A DNA stretch of 14,446 nucleotides, from contig VBQB01000051.1 of NCBI GenBank assembly GCA_005887855.1, positions 1 through 14,446 of the forward strand. The letters are read 5' to 3'. Below are positions 5,679 through 12,617 of the stretch, one piece after another. The stretch's first letter is position 1, and each line of letters starts with the position of its first letter. Below the pieces are notes generated by a model. It was not told the origin of the DNA. It made no database searches and worked only from the letters and a program-made list of their open reading frames with translations. Origin of the DNA: Verrucomicrobiota bacterium. Its GTDB lineage: Bacteria; Verrucomicrobiota; Verrucomicrobiae; Chthoniobacterales; UBA10450. A program made the translations under genes and the position numbers.

Positions 5679-6500
5679 TCACAGTTGCAATCGCCGGAAC
5701 AATTCGTCGAGCGGCAGTTGAACGCCGATGTAAAACTCGCCGAAGTCCGCGTACTCGGCGCTCACCGGATCGAAACGCATCTCGTAAACGATCGCTTTGA
5801 TCTGAAATGTGTCGCGCGCAAACAAGGTCACGCCCCATTCCGCGTCATCGAGACCAGTCGAACCTGTGATGAGTTGTTTTACTTTGCCGGCGAACTCACG
5901 GCCGACCGCGGCGTGCCCCTTCATCAATTTACGGCGCTCGTCATATGGCAGCGCGTACCAATTGCGCTGCTCGCCGCGACGTTTGCTCATATCATAGAAG
6001 CAAACCACCGGCCAATCGGGCAGCGTGGGATACACGCGGTCCTGCCGGTATTTTTTCATGCGCTCGCGAAACAAATTCATCGCTTCCACGAATTTCTCCG
6101 AGTCCGGCTTTAGGTTTTGCTCCTGCTCGAGGGTCTGCGCGTATTCTTCTTCGGTCGTGATGTATTCGCTCTCCTCGGTGAGCGAGAGATAGCTGTACAC
6201 CGGCGTCAGCACATCGCCGCCTAACGAGAGTGAGAGCTGCTTCTCGATCTTGTTTGCGCTGTGCAAGTCCGGCGTGATCAGCATGAAACCGATGTCCGCT
6301 TTCGGCGTCACCATGCTGAGCGTGAGCAATTGCGTCGATTCCGTAGCGCGGACTTCCTGCACGAGGGAAGAGAGATTCGTCTTCGCGGCATTCTGTTCTT
6401 CGCGACTGAGCAACTGCCATTGGCCGTACTCGAGCCGATAAAACAAATGCAGACAATGCCACCCCTCTTCGGGAACGAGTGCGGTGTTCTTGTCGGTCAT
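5679..6500 (-). CDS. hemQ: Coproheme decarboxylase HemQ (chlorite dismutase family)
   Basis: HemQ oxidatively decarboxylates coproheme III to heme b with peroxide, the last step of the coproporphyrin-dependent heme route. The 273-residue protein has the duplicated ferredoxin-like chlorite-dismutase fold. The N-terminal half (12-110) opens EEGWHCLHLFYRLEY. The C-terminal half carries VCFYDMSKRRGEQRNWYALP, where Tyr169 corresponds to the radical-forming tyrosine (Tyr145 in Geobacillus HemQ). YDERRKLMKGHAAVGREF follows, with His196 as proximal heme ligand, and then ITGSTGLDDAEWGVTLFARD and AIVYEMRFDPVSAEYADFGEFYIG. The Tyr and Lys/Arg-rich site point to HemQ rather than a true chlorite dismutase. 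A segment of about 25 Glu-rich residues (108-133) links the halves. The rhomboid-like gene lies upstream on the same strand, separated by a 77-base repeat, so shared transcription is uncertain. Confidence 0.93.
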   Translation of the reverse strand: MTDKNTALVPEEGWHCLHLFYRLEYGQWQLLSREEQNAAKTNLSSLVQEVRATESTQLLTLSMVTPKADIGFMLITPDLHSANKIEKQLSLSLGGDVLTPVYSYLSLTEESEYITTEEEYAQTLEQEQNLKPDSEKFVEAMNLFRERMKKYRQDRVYPTLPDWPVVCFYDMSKRRGEQRNWYALPYDERRKLMKGHAAVGREFAGKVKQLITGSTGLDDAEWGVTLFARDTFQIKAIVYEMRFDPVSAEYADFGEFYIGVQLPLDELFRRLQL

Positions 6501-6545
6501 CGCGCTAGTCTCCGCGGCGAGGCAGGGTGGTCAAGCCGCTCAACA

Positions 6546-6622
6546 TGTCATCCTGAGCGAAGTCGAAGGATCCCACCTTTAAGTATCGCAACGGGATTCC
6601 TCGACTTCGGTCGGAATAACAA
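6546..6622. repeat. Intergenic palindromic repeat, TGTCATCC... family (copy 1)
   Basis: It starts TGTCATCCTGAGCGAAGTCG, continues AAGGATCCC, and ends with the largely complementary GGGATTCCTCGACTTCGG then TCGGAATAACA. The two arms can fold into a long imperfect hairpin. It fills the gap between the stop codon of the rhomboid-like gene (6623-6625 on the minus strand) and hemQ. The core of both arms is shared with 14239-14333. Confidence 0.75.
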
Positions 6623-7405
6623 TCAGTGCGATGTGGTTTCCACCTTCGGCAAATGCGCGATGCAATATTCCTCGCCGTCGCGCGCGACGCGGAAATCAAG
6701 GTTCGGATCGCTCAATTCCGTCGCACCGCAGACAGCGCATTTATGAAGTGGTTCGGCTTCATTGCGAGACTGCTGTGCATAGCGTTTGCGGCGCGCCGCG
6801 ACTTCACTGCGATGCCGCACTTCGTAAATGATTTCAGGGCCGAAAAAGATCAGATAATTGCTCAACGCCGCCACCACCGCCATGCGATAAGAATTCGAGC
6901 CGACAACAAATCCGAAAAGTAAAAACGCCGCTGAAACCCAGGCGACCCATTTGATCTTCACCGGCAAAACAAAAAATAGGTAGATCACTTGATCCGGATA
7001 AAAGCGGGCGAAGGCGTAAAAGAGCGACGCAAACAACATTGAGTTGGAAAATCTGGCGCCAAAGAAAAATGCGGCCACCGTGGTGCCGATCATCCCGACA
7101 AAAAAATAAAGCGTCAGCCGGAACGCTCCCCACGCTTGCTCGAGGCCTTCGCCGATAAACCAGAGAAACCAAAGGAGAAGGATGATCCATAAAAAGCTGG
7201 AGGTTTGTGGGAGAAAAATGTAAGTGAGCAATCGCCAGATTTCGCCGTGGCGGACCCGCGCCGGATCGAGATCGAGCATAAACCCAAAATCCGGATTCAG
7301 CCGCACTAGCAGAAAAACAAGGGCGGTAAAGCCGACGACGATGCGCATCAGCCCGGGAATTCCAAGAAAACCAAAACGTCGTTCGAATTTGTCCAGCCAA
7401 GCCAT
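6623..7405 (-). CDS. Rhomboid-like multipass membrane protein with C-terminal zinc-finger-like tail (probably not a protease)
   Basis: 260 residues with about six hydrophobic segments: 21-35, 68-87, 96-116, 122-136, 138-150 with 151-169, and 174-190. The segment GEIWRLLTYIFLP (54-66) matches the W-R loop-1 signature of rhomboids. The region where rhomboids have G-x-S-G reads SNSMLFASLFYAFARFYPD (120-138); the serine may remain, but both glycines are lost. The last membrane segment reads AALSNYLIFFGPEII with no catalytic histidine. It therefore looks like an inactive rhomboid relative (iRhom/derlin-like in logic, not in proven kinship). After a basic stretch (RHRSEVAARRKRYAQQSRN) comes CAVCG (Cys223, Cys226) and YCIAH (Cys248, His251), a likely zinc site in the cytoplasm. 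Function unknown. Confidence 0.75.
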   Translation of the reverse strand: MAWLDKFERRFGFLGIPGLMRIVVGFTALVFLLVRLNPDFGFMLDLDPARVRHGEIWRLLTYIFLPQTSSFLWIILLLWFLWFIGEGLEQAWGAFRLTLYFFVGMIGTTVAAFFFGARFSNSMLFASLFYAFARFYPDQVIYLFFVLPVKIKWVAWVSAAFLLFGFVVGSNSYRMAVVAALSNYLIFFGPEIIYEVRHRSEVAARRKRYAQQSRNEAEPLHKCAVCGATELSDPNLDFRVARDGEEYCIAHLPKVETTSH

Positions 7406-7418
7406 GATGTGAGCAAGA

Positions 7419-7478
7419 GTAGCGCAAGCGTCCCGCTTGCGAAATAGACAGATCGTAAGCCGGAGGTGCTTGCGCTAC
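7419..7478. repeat. REPIN-like element in the divergent rhomboid/gcvT intergenic region
   Basis: GTAG (7419-7422) and CTAC (7475-7478) bound hairpin 1 GCAAGCG-TCC-CGCTTGC (perfect) and hairpin 2 GTAAGC-CGGAGGT-GCTTGC (one G·T). The outer 11 bases, GTAGCGCAAGC and GCTTGCGCTAC, are also perfect inverted repeats. The first 26 bases match the cysS element with one difference. It takes up most of the 99-base gap from which both flanking genes must be transcribed, and T5 follows on the + strand. Confidence 0.8.
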
Positions 7479-7504
7479 TTTTTGTCGACGCCTAGCTTGC
7501 CCGC

Positions 7505-8605
7505 GTGAGCGAAACCGCGCAAAAGACCACCCCACTTTACGAAGAGCATGCGCGGCGCGGTGCGAAAATCATTCCCTTCGGCGGCTGGCTCATGCCGGTG
7601 CAATACACCAGTATCATAGATGAACACCAAGGCGTCCGGAATAACGTCGGCATTTTCGATATTTCGCACATGGGACAATTGATCGCCGATGGAAGCGGCG
7701 CGCACGCATGGCTTAACACCATGCTCACAAACAACATCGACAAACTCAATGTCGGCACTGGCCAGTACACGTTTCTGCTGAACGAAGGCGGCGGGATCAT
7801 CGATGATCTGATCGTTTATCGGATCGAAGAGCAAAAATTTCTACTGGTCGTGAACGCATCCCGCACGAATGAAGATTTTGCCTGGCTCGATCGACATCGA
7901 CCAAAGCATGTCGATCTAACGAATCGCAGCGCGGATTTTGGCGGAGTCGCAATTCAAGGGCCGCGTGTCGTGGAACTCTTTCACGCGCTGTTCGGCAAAA
8001 ATGTCGATCTTCCGCCGCGAAACCATATTGTCGATTTTGGTTTCGATGGAACTAATGTTTCGGTCGCGCGAACCGGTTACACTGGAGAAGACGGCGTTGA
8101 AGTTTTCTTTCGCGCGAGCGATGCCGCCAGGTTTTGGAACACCGCGCTCCAAAAGGGCAAGGCGTTTGGGATCAAACCGTGCGGTCTCGGCGCGCGCGAC
8201 ACCTTGCGTCTGGAGATGTGCTACCCGCTCAACGGCTCCGATTTGTCCCCAGAACGAAATCCGATCGAGGCCGGACTCGGATTCTTTGTCGATCTAACGA
8301 AGCCAAACTTCATCGGCCGCGACGTTTTGCTGCGAACGAAAGATGCCGGCCCGCAAGAAAAGCTCGTTTCGTTTCGCATGAAAGAAAAAGGTCCGCCGCC
8401 GCGGCCACACTATTCGGTTTTCGATAATGGCGAACGCGTCGGCGAGGTGACCAGCGGCACGCTTTCTCCGAGCTTGAATTACGGTATTGGCATGGCATAC
8501 GTGTCCGCGCCGCACGCGAAGATTGGAACCCAGATCGACATCGAGATTCGAGAAAGGAAATTTCCCGCCATGATCGAAAAGAAACCGCTCTACAAAAAAT
8601 CATGA
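7505..8605 (+). CDS. gcvT: Glycine cleavage system T protein (aminomethyltransferase)
   Basis: GcvT takes the aminomethyl group from lipoylated GcvH, transfers the one-carbon unit to tetrahydrofolate and releases ammonia. The 366-residue protein has family blocks throughout: TPLYEEHARRGAKIIPFGGW, the QYTSIIDEHQGVRNNVGIFD segment, DISHMGQ, and GTGQYTFLLNEGGGIIDDLIVYR with the catalytic-site Asp of the IDD segment. ARTGYTGEDGVEVFF, CGLGARDTLRLEMCYPLNGSDL and the C-terminal barrel VGEVTSGTLSPSLNYGIGMA follow. The start is GTG at 7505, giving the usual N-terminus just before TPLYEEH; no clear SD. A REPIN lies 27 bases upstream. It overlaps gcvH by 4 bases (ATGA), so the two are translationally coupled. 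gcvP is not in the window. Confidence 0.96.
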   Translation: MSETAQKTTPLYEEHARRGAKIIPFGGWLMPVQYTSIIDEHQGVRNNVGIFDISHMGQLIADGSGAHAWLNTMLTNNIDKLNVGTGQYTFLLNEGGGIIDDLIVYRIEEQKFLLVVNASRTNEDFAWLDRHRPKHVDLTNRSADFGGVAIQGPRVVELFHALFGKNVDLPPRNHIVDFGFDGTNVSVARTGYTGEDGVEVFFRASDAARFWNTALQKGKAFGIKPCGLGARDTLRLEMCYPLNGSDLSPERNPIEAGLGFFVDLTKPNFIGRDVLLRTKDAGPQEKLVSFRMKEKGPPPRPHYSVFDNGERVGEVTSGTLSPSLNYGIGMAYVSAPHAKIGTQIDIEIRERKFPAMIEKKPLYKKS

Positions 8606-8979
8606 ATGTCCCCGACGATTTGCTTTACGCCGAGACCCACGAATGGATTAAACGCGAAGGCGAGAACGTCCGGGTCGGGATCACCGACCACGCGCAATCG
8701 GAATTGACCGACGTGGTTTACGTGGAGTTGCCGAAAATGGATCGGCAGGCGAACGCGAAGGAAGCCATTGCGGTCGTCGAATCGGTGAAGGCCGCCAGCG
8801 ACATTTACGCGCCGGTAAAAGGAACTGTTGTGGAAGTAAACAGAGCGCTCGAACCAGATCCGGGCTTGATCAACCGCGAACCCTACGGCCAAGGCTGGAT
8901 TTTCGTTCTCAAGATCGACAACCCGGACGAGCTGAAAAATCTGAAGGACGTGGCGGCGTACCGAAAGCAAATCGGCTAG
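8602..8979 (+). CDS. gcvH: Glycine cleavage system H protein (lipoyl carrier)
   Basis: GcvH carries the aminomethyl intermediate on a lipoyl-lysine between GcvP, GcvT and the lipoamide dehydrogenase. The 125-residue length is typical. It starts LLYAETHEWIKREG, then VRVGITDHAQSELTDVVYVELP, and has the lipoylation motif VVESVKAASDIYAPVKG with Lys63 as the modified residue; the C-terminus has NREPYGQGWIFVLKI. Its ATG overlaps the gcvT TGA. An 8-bp inverted repeat (8985-9010) begins 6 bases beyond its stop, and no gcvP follows, so the P-protein must be encoded elsewhere. Confidence 0.97.
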   Translation: MNVPDDLLYAETHEWIKREGENVRVGITDHAQSELTDVVYVELPKMDRQANAKEAIAVVESVKAASDIYAPVKGTVVEVNRALEPDPGLINREPYGQGWIFVLKIDNPDELKNLKDVAAYRKQIG

Positions 8980-8984
8980 TCATG

Positions 8985-9010
8985 AGGATATTTGCTCATA
9001 ATAATATCCT
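8985..9010 (+). other. Stem-loop just after gcvH
   Basis: AGGATATT (8985-8992) pairs perfectly with AATATCCT (9003-9010) around a 10-base loop. It has no T-tract, so it is not a standard terminator. It would bury the GAGG sequence (8984-8987) and the TTG (8992) that could start the next small gene. Confidence 0.45.
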
Positions 9011-9333
9011 TCGCTGAGCGGTTTCCCGAGATTTTTGACATTCGGGTGAAGGTCTTTTCCGTTCGGAGCGCCATTGCTCCTCGAACGCCGTTTCGTGAGT
9101 TTGGACTTTCCGTGCCGCAGTATGTCGAATGTTCGAATCCCAGATGCAAAAGCGGCCGATTCCGAATCTGGCCCGTTATTGCAATGGCTTGTTCCCGAGC
9201 CGATGCAACGTTCCACAAAAGCAGCGTTTGCAACGGCAACGAGCAGAGTCGCAATCCACGAATACCCTGTCTCAACACATCTACTGTCGAAGGAGAAATC
9301 ACGTACAAATCGAATGAGTCGAAGCGCGGCTAG
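8992..9333 (+). CDS. Small Cys-rich (zinc-ribbon-like) hypothetical protein
   Basis: I do not recognise a named family. From the TTG at 8992 the product has 113 residues; from the in-frame GTG at 9046 it has 95. The start is unsure: GAGG precedes the TTG by only 4 bases and lies in a stem, while the GTG has no SD but gives a tidy N-terminus (VKVFSVRSAIAPRTPFREFG). Evidence for coding is the cysteine pattern: YVECSNPRCKSGRF (Cys47 and Cys52), VCNGNEQ (Cys80) and IPCLNT (Cys93), followed by a strand-like GEITYK. This would suit a treble-clef or zinc-ribbon fold binding one zinc. It follows gcvH on the same strand. Its stop overlaps that of the convergent HNH gene in a shared CTAG. It could still be a chance frame. 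Confidence 0.45.
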   Translation: MLIIISFAERFPEIFDIRVKVFSVRSAIAPRTPFREFGLSVPQYVECSNPRCKSGRFRIWPVIAMACSRADATFHKSSVCNGNEQSRNPRIPCLNTSTVEGEITYKSNESKRG

Positions 9334-9941
9334 ACAGCGCGCTTCAATCTATTCCACCGAGCGTGCGCGCCTGAAACTGAATTTTCTTTTGGCCAAATAG
9401 GTCGAAGGTTTGAAAGCGCCCAGCATTGTTTGAATTGCAGGTCGTTTGGCGAGATGTAATTGAAGTTCATACGCGGAATGACGTGATCGATATGGATCCC
9501 TCCGCCGAAGAATTTGTCCCAAGTCATTCCTTCCGTGAACTGTGATTCGAGGTGAGCCTTTAACTCTTCCACAGAATATCCGAGCAGATTTTCCCATTTG
9601 CATTTTCGTTTTGAGCCTAGCAGAGCGCTTCGAACTGACTGACTCATCCGATGGTAAAGCATTCCTTCGGTGGTTGAACGCGTTTTGGTGCGCGACCGCT
9701 TAATCTGCGCGCGATATTTTTCACCCATCCGTTCTCGCTTGGCCTTTAGCTTTGCTCGATATAACTCCGGGTTTGCGGCGTATCGGTCTCGATATTGCTT
9801 GTTTACGCGATCCCTATTTTTTCGCTGCCATGAGAGTGTGAGCGTCCGCTGTTTCGCCGGATTTTTGTCACGCCATCGCTTCTTGGCCGCTCTACGCAGT
9901 CCTTTCTGAGCTTCGGTCAAAAGATGGTAAGGTTTTCGCAT
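9330..9941 (-). CDS. HNH endonuclease (stand-alone)
   Basis: 203 residues. The first 90 are very basic and probably helical (RRAAKKRWRDKNPAKQ, RDRYAANPELYRAKLKAKRE), suited to DNA binding. A middle part (LLGYSVEELKAHLESQFTEG, then MTWDKF) is typical of phage and mobile HNH proteins that carry this pre-domain. The nuclease motif is IHIDHVIP (His150, Asp152, His153), then NFNYISPNDLQFKQCWALSN with Asn178, and NLRPIWPKEN with Asn187, which together fit the H-N-H beta-beta-alpha metal site. It lies alone between gcvH and xseB, opposite in direction to both neighbours, with no methylase, restriction partner or phage gene nearby, so a free-standing homing-type or relic mobile endonuclease is plausible. 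Its stop codon overlaps the preceding gene's stop. Confidence 0.85.
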   Translation of the reverse strand: MRKPYHLLTEAQKGLRRAAKKRWRDKNPAKQRTLTLSWQRKNRDRVNKQYRDRYAANPELYRAKLKAKRERMGEKYRAQIKRSRTKTRSTTEGMLYHRMSQSVRSALLGSKRKCKWENLLGYSVEELKAHLESQFTEGMTWDKFFGGGIHIDHVIPRMNFNYISPNDLQFKQCWALSNLRPIWPKENSVSGAHARWNRLKRAV

Positions 9942-10083
9942 TTCGTTGTAAGTGCATGTTTGCAGCCGAGTTTCAAATCTTTAATTCGGCACCGCCTCGA
10001 AGATCGATGATAGCGACGCAATCGTCCGGGAAGAAGTTGCTCTTTTCTCTGGGGCGACGCTGTGCTTAATTCGTCGTTTGCCC

Positions 10084-10401
10084 GTGAGCAGCAAACCGAA
10101 GCAACGAGAGACAAAGCTTAACTTTGAGAGTGCGATGGATCGGCTCGAAGCAATTGTCGAGCAGATGGAATCGGGCAAGCTGCCGCTGGAAGATCTGATC
10201 GTGCGCTATGAAGAGGGAATGAACCTGGTAAAAATTTGCCAGGAACGACTTGCTAACGCTGAGCAAAAGATCGAAATCATTGCCCGCAATAGCGCGGGCA
10301 AAACCGTGGTCAAAGATTTCGAGCCAACGCAGGAGCCGCCCGCACCGGCCAGCGAGGTAAGCGAAACCGAAGTAACAAATGATGAAATCAAACTCTTCTA
10401 A
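10084..10401 (+). CDS. xseB: Exodeoxyribonuclease VII small subunit
   Basis: XseB binds the large subunit XseA to form exonuclease VII, which degrades single-stranded DNA to oligonucleotides. The conserved core is complete: KLNFESAMDRLEAIVEQMES, GKLPLEDLIVRYEEGMNLVK and CQERLANAEQKIEII. The product of 105 residues is longer than the usual 70-85 because of a proline/glutamate-rich tail (FEPTQEPPAPASEVSETEV). Either the GTG at 10084 or the TTG at 10078 can start it; GTG is preferred. xseB overlaps dxs by 23 bases, a classic xseB-dxs neighbourhood, but ispA, which often stands between them, is absent. xseA is not in the window. Confidence 0.93.
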   Translation: MSSKPKQRETKLNFESAMDRLEAIVEQMESGKLPLEDLIVRYEEGMNLVKICQERLANAEQKIEIIARNSAGKTVVKDFEPTQEPPAPASEVSETEVTNDEIKLF

Positions 10402-12316
10402 GTCCTCCGGGGCGGCAGCTCCACCCGCGCGCTTGCTCGACGGGATTCGTTCGCCCGCGGATGTGAAAGCGCTGCGCGAACAAGAGCTGCCGCGGCTCGC
10501 ACAGGAAGTGCGCGATGAACTGATTAAGATCCTTTCGCAAACTGGGGGACATCTGGGCCCAAATCTCGGCGTGGTCGAATTGACGATTGCTCTGCATCGC
10601 GTTTTCGAAACGCCGCGTGACCGATTTGTTATGGATGTGAGCCATCAGGGTTATGTGCACAAGATGTTGACGGGGCGCCTCGATCGCTTTTCTACGATGC
10701 GGCAGTACGGCGGCCTCAATGGATTTCTTTTGCGAACGGAAAGCGAACACGATTGCTACGGCGCCGGCCACGCCGGGACGGCGCTTTCCGCGGCCCTCGG
10801 CATGGCGGTCGGACGCGATTTGCGTGGCGGTGACGAGAATGTCGTAGTCGTGGCGGGGGATGCCGCGTTCACCTGCGGAATCAGCTACGAAGCGCTTAAC
10901 AATGTAAAGGCACATACCAAGCGCTTCATCGTTGTGCTTAATGACAACGAGTGGTCGATCGCGAAGAACGTCGGGGCGATCGCAAATTATCTAAATAGCA
11001 TCGTGGCCAGCCCTACTTTCACTCACCTGCACGAGAAAGCGCGCCGCTTCGTGCAGGCGATCGCCGGAAAAACGGCGGTTGAGTTCGCACACAAAGTCGA
11101 AGAAAGCGTGAAGGGATTGATTGTCCCGAGCGTCATCTTCGAGGAACTCGGATTGCGCTACTACGGGCCAATCGATGGACACGATATCCCGTTGCTCATC
11201 CGGACATTTGAGTTTTTGAAAACGCAAGAGGAGCCGGTGCTGCTGCATATTCTCACAAAGAAAGGCAAAGGGTACGAGCCCGCGATCAAGCAGCCCGACA
11301 AGTTTCACGGTCTCGGCAAATACAAACTGGAGACCGGCGAAACCGCGCCGACGCCGACCCCTACGTACTCGGAAATCATCGGCAAGACGCTGGCGAAATT
11401 TGCGGAAAACAATCAAAAACTTGTGGCAATCACTGCTGCAATGCCGAGCGGGACCGGCCTCTCGCATTTCGCGAAGGCGCATCCGGCTCGTTACTTCGAC
11501 GTCGGCATCGCCGAAGAGCACGCAGCGCTATTTGCCTGCGGATTGGCGACGCAAGGGATGACGCCGTTTCTTACGATCTATTCCACGTTCTTTCAGCGCG
11601 CCTACGATATGGCAATCCACGACATGGCAATCCAAAAACTAAACGTCAGGCTTTGCATGGATCGCGCCGGATTGAGCGGCGACGACGGCCCGACGCACCA
11701 TGGCTTATTCGATATCGGTTATCTGCGGCACATCCCGAACTGGGTGCACATGCAGCCGAAAAACGAAGACGAGTTTGTGGACATGCTCTGGACGATGGCG
11801 CACTACAACGCTGGGCCAATCGCCATCCGCTACCCGCGAGGTTCAGGAACGGGCGCGCAGATCAAAGCGGAGCCTAAACTTCTCGAGATCGGCAAAGCGG
11901 AAGTCGTGCAACATGGGCGCGACGTAGCGATTTTCGGCTTGGGCAATATGTTTGAGGTTGCGGAAGAAGCCGCCCCCAAACTGGAAGAGAAAGGAATTTC
12001 TGTTGCGCTTATCAATCCACGTTGGATCAAGCCGTTGGACACTGGAACGCTTGAATTTTTCGCCCGCGGCGTCGAGGTCGTCTGCACGATTGAAGATCAT
12101 GTTTTGCACAACGGTTTTGGATGCGCGGTAATGGAACATCTGCATTCGCAGGTGATCAACACACCAGTCGTTCGCATCGGTTGGCCCGATCAATTCATCG
12201 AGCATGGCACCATCCCAATCCTCCGAAAGAAACATGGCATCACTGCAGACGCGCTGGTGGAAAAGGTGCTTCCGCTCTTGCGCAAGAAGTCGAGCGTGCG
12301 GCCATCCGCGGCCTGA
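10379..12316 (+). CDS. dxs: 1-deoxy-D-xylulose-5-phosphate synthase (divergent type)
   Basis: DXS condenses pyruvate and glyceraldehyde 3-phosphate with thiamine diphosphate, the first and usually rate-setting MEP-pathway step. 645 residues. The N-terminal domain has TGGHLGPNLGVVELTIALH (His58), HQGYVHKMLTGR, and GAGHAGTALSAALGMAVGRD (His131). The thiamine-diphosphate/metal motif reads GDAAFTCGISYEALNN...LNDNEWSI (160-194); canonical DXS has GDG here, so the third residue is Ala162. The middle domain has DVGIAEEHAALFACGLATQG with catalytic Glu379, and DRAGLSGDDGPTHHGLFDIG. The C-terminal transketolase domain has INPRWIKPLD and HNGFGCAVMEHL. Several canonical words are altered (MDVSHQ, EWSIAKNVGAIANYL), which marks a divergent branch of DXS. 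The overlapping xseB suggests coupled translation. ATG at 10379 or 10382 may start it. Confidence 0.94.
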   Translation: MMKSNSSKSSGAAAPPARLLDGIRSPADVKALREQELPRLAQEVRDELIKILSQTGGHLGPNLGVVELTIALHRVFETPRDRFVMDVSHQGYVHKMLTGRLDRFSTMRQYGGLNGFLLRTESEHDCYGAGHAGTALSAALGMAVGRDLRGGDENVVVVAGDAAFTCGISYEALNNVKAHTKRFIVVLNDNEWSIAKNVGAIANYLNSIVASPTFTHLHEKARRFVQAIAGKTAVEFAHKVEESVKGLIVPSVIFEELGLRYYGPIDGHDIPLLIRTFEFLKTQEEPVLLHILTKKGKGYEPAIKQPDKFHGLGKYKLETGETAPTPTPTYSEIIGKTLAKFAENNQKLVAITAAMPSGTGLSHFAKAHPARYFDVGIAEEHAALFACGLATQGMTPFLTIYSTFFQRAYDMAIHDMAIQKLNVRLCMDRAGLSGDDGPTHHGLFDIGYLRHIPNWVHMQPKNEDEFVDMLWTMAHYNAGPIAIRYPRGSGTGAQIKAEPKLLEIGKAEVVQHGRDVAIFGLGNMFEVAEEAAPKLEEKGISVALINPRWIKPLDTGTLEFFARGVEVVCTIEDHVLHNGFGCAVMEHLHSQVINTPVVRIGWPDQFIEHGTIPILRKKHGITADALVEKVLPLLRKKSSVRPSAA

Positions 12317-12456
12317 TTTAGAATCTCCAAGATAGGCGGCGAGGCCGAGAGAACGGTTGCGCTATGTTTTGCTGATTGGGCAACCACCTCTGATAACACA
12401 CGAGTCTTGCGTGCTGATGCTATCGTCTCGCTGTCCATCGACGAAACCGAGGAGTT

Positions 12457-12497
12457 AACAAAAGCGAAGGGCGCCTCCGTTTCCGAAAGCGCCCTTC
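12457..12497 (-). terminator. Rho-independent terminator of rnpB
   Basis: On the minus strand the stem GAAGGGCGC (12497-12489) / GCGCCCTTC (12474-12466) is perfect over 9 bp with a 14-base loop, followed by GCTTTTGTT (12465-12457). It begins a few bases after the RNase P RNA 3' end. The run of T is short but well placed. Confidence 0.8.
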
Positions 12498-12594
12498 ATA
12501 TTTGATGGCGGTAAGCCGAATTCTGTGTCCCGAATTTCTTCGGGGCGATGATCATTTATCTCACCCGAATTTCTCCGAGCGTCCGATGAAGTTT

Positions 12595-12617
12595 CGGCGG
12601 TCATAGACCGCCGCTAC
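12595..12617 (-). repeat. Single REP hairpin in the distal part of rnpB
   Basis: On the minus strand GTAG (12617-12614) is followed by CGGCGGTC-TAT-GACCGCCG (12613-12595), a perfect 8-bp stem. The GTAG foot and 3-base loop match the half-elements of the REPINs elsewhere in the window. It lies between the GGGTATCG segment and GAGATAAATGATC of RNase P RNA. Confidence 0.7.

Noticed and set aside
9942..10083. A structured leader or small RNA between the HNH gene and xseB
   Set aside because: No convincing hairpin, SD or promoter pair could be identified; it is likely just the divergent promoter region.
12317..12501. An open frame continuing directly after the dxs TGA for about 60 codons (…CFADWATTSDNTRVLRAD…)
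   Set aside because: It has no start codon before about 30 codons, its end lies in the rnpB terminator, and DXS already has a complete C-terminus. Probably a chance frame. Apart from the rnpB terminator, I see nothing else in 12317-12499.
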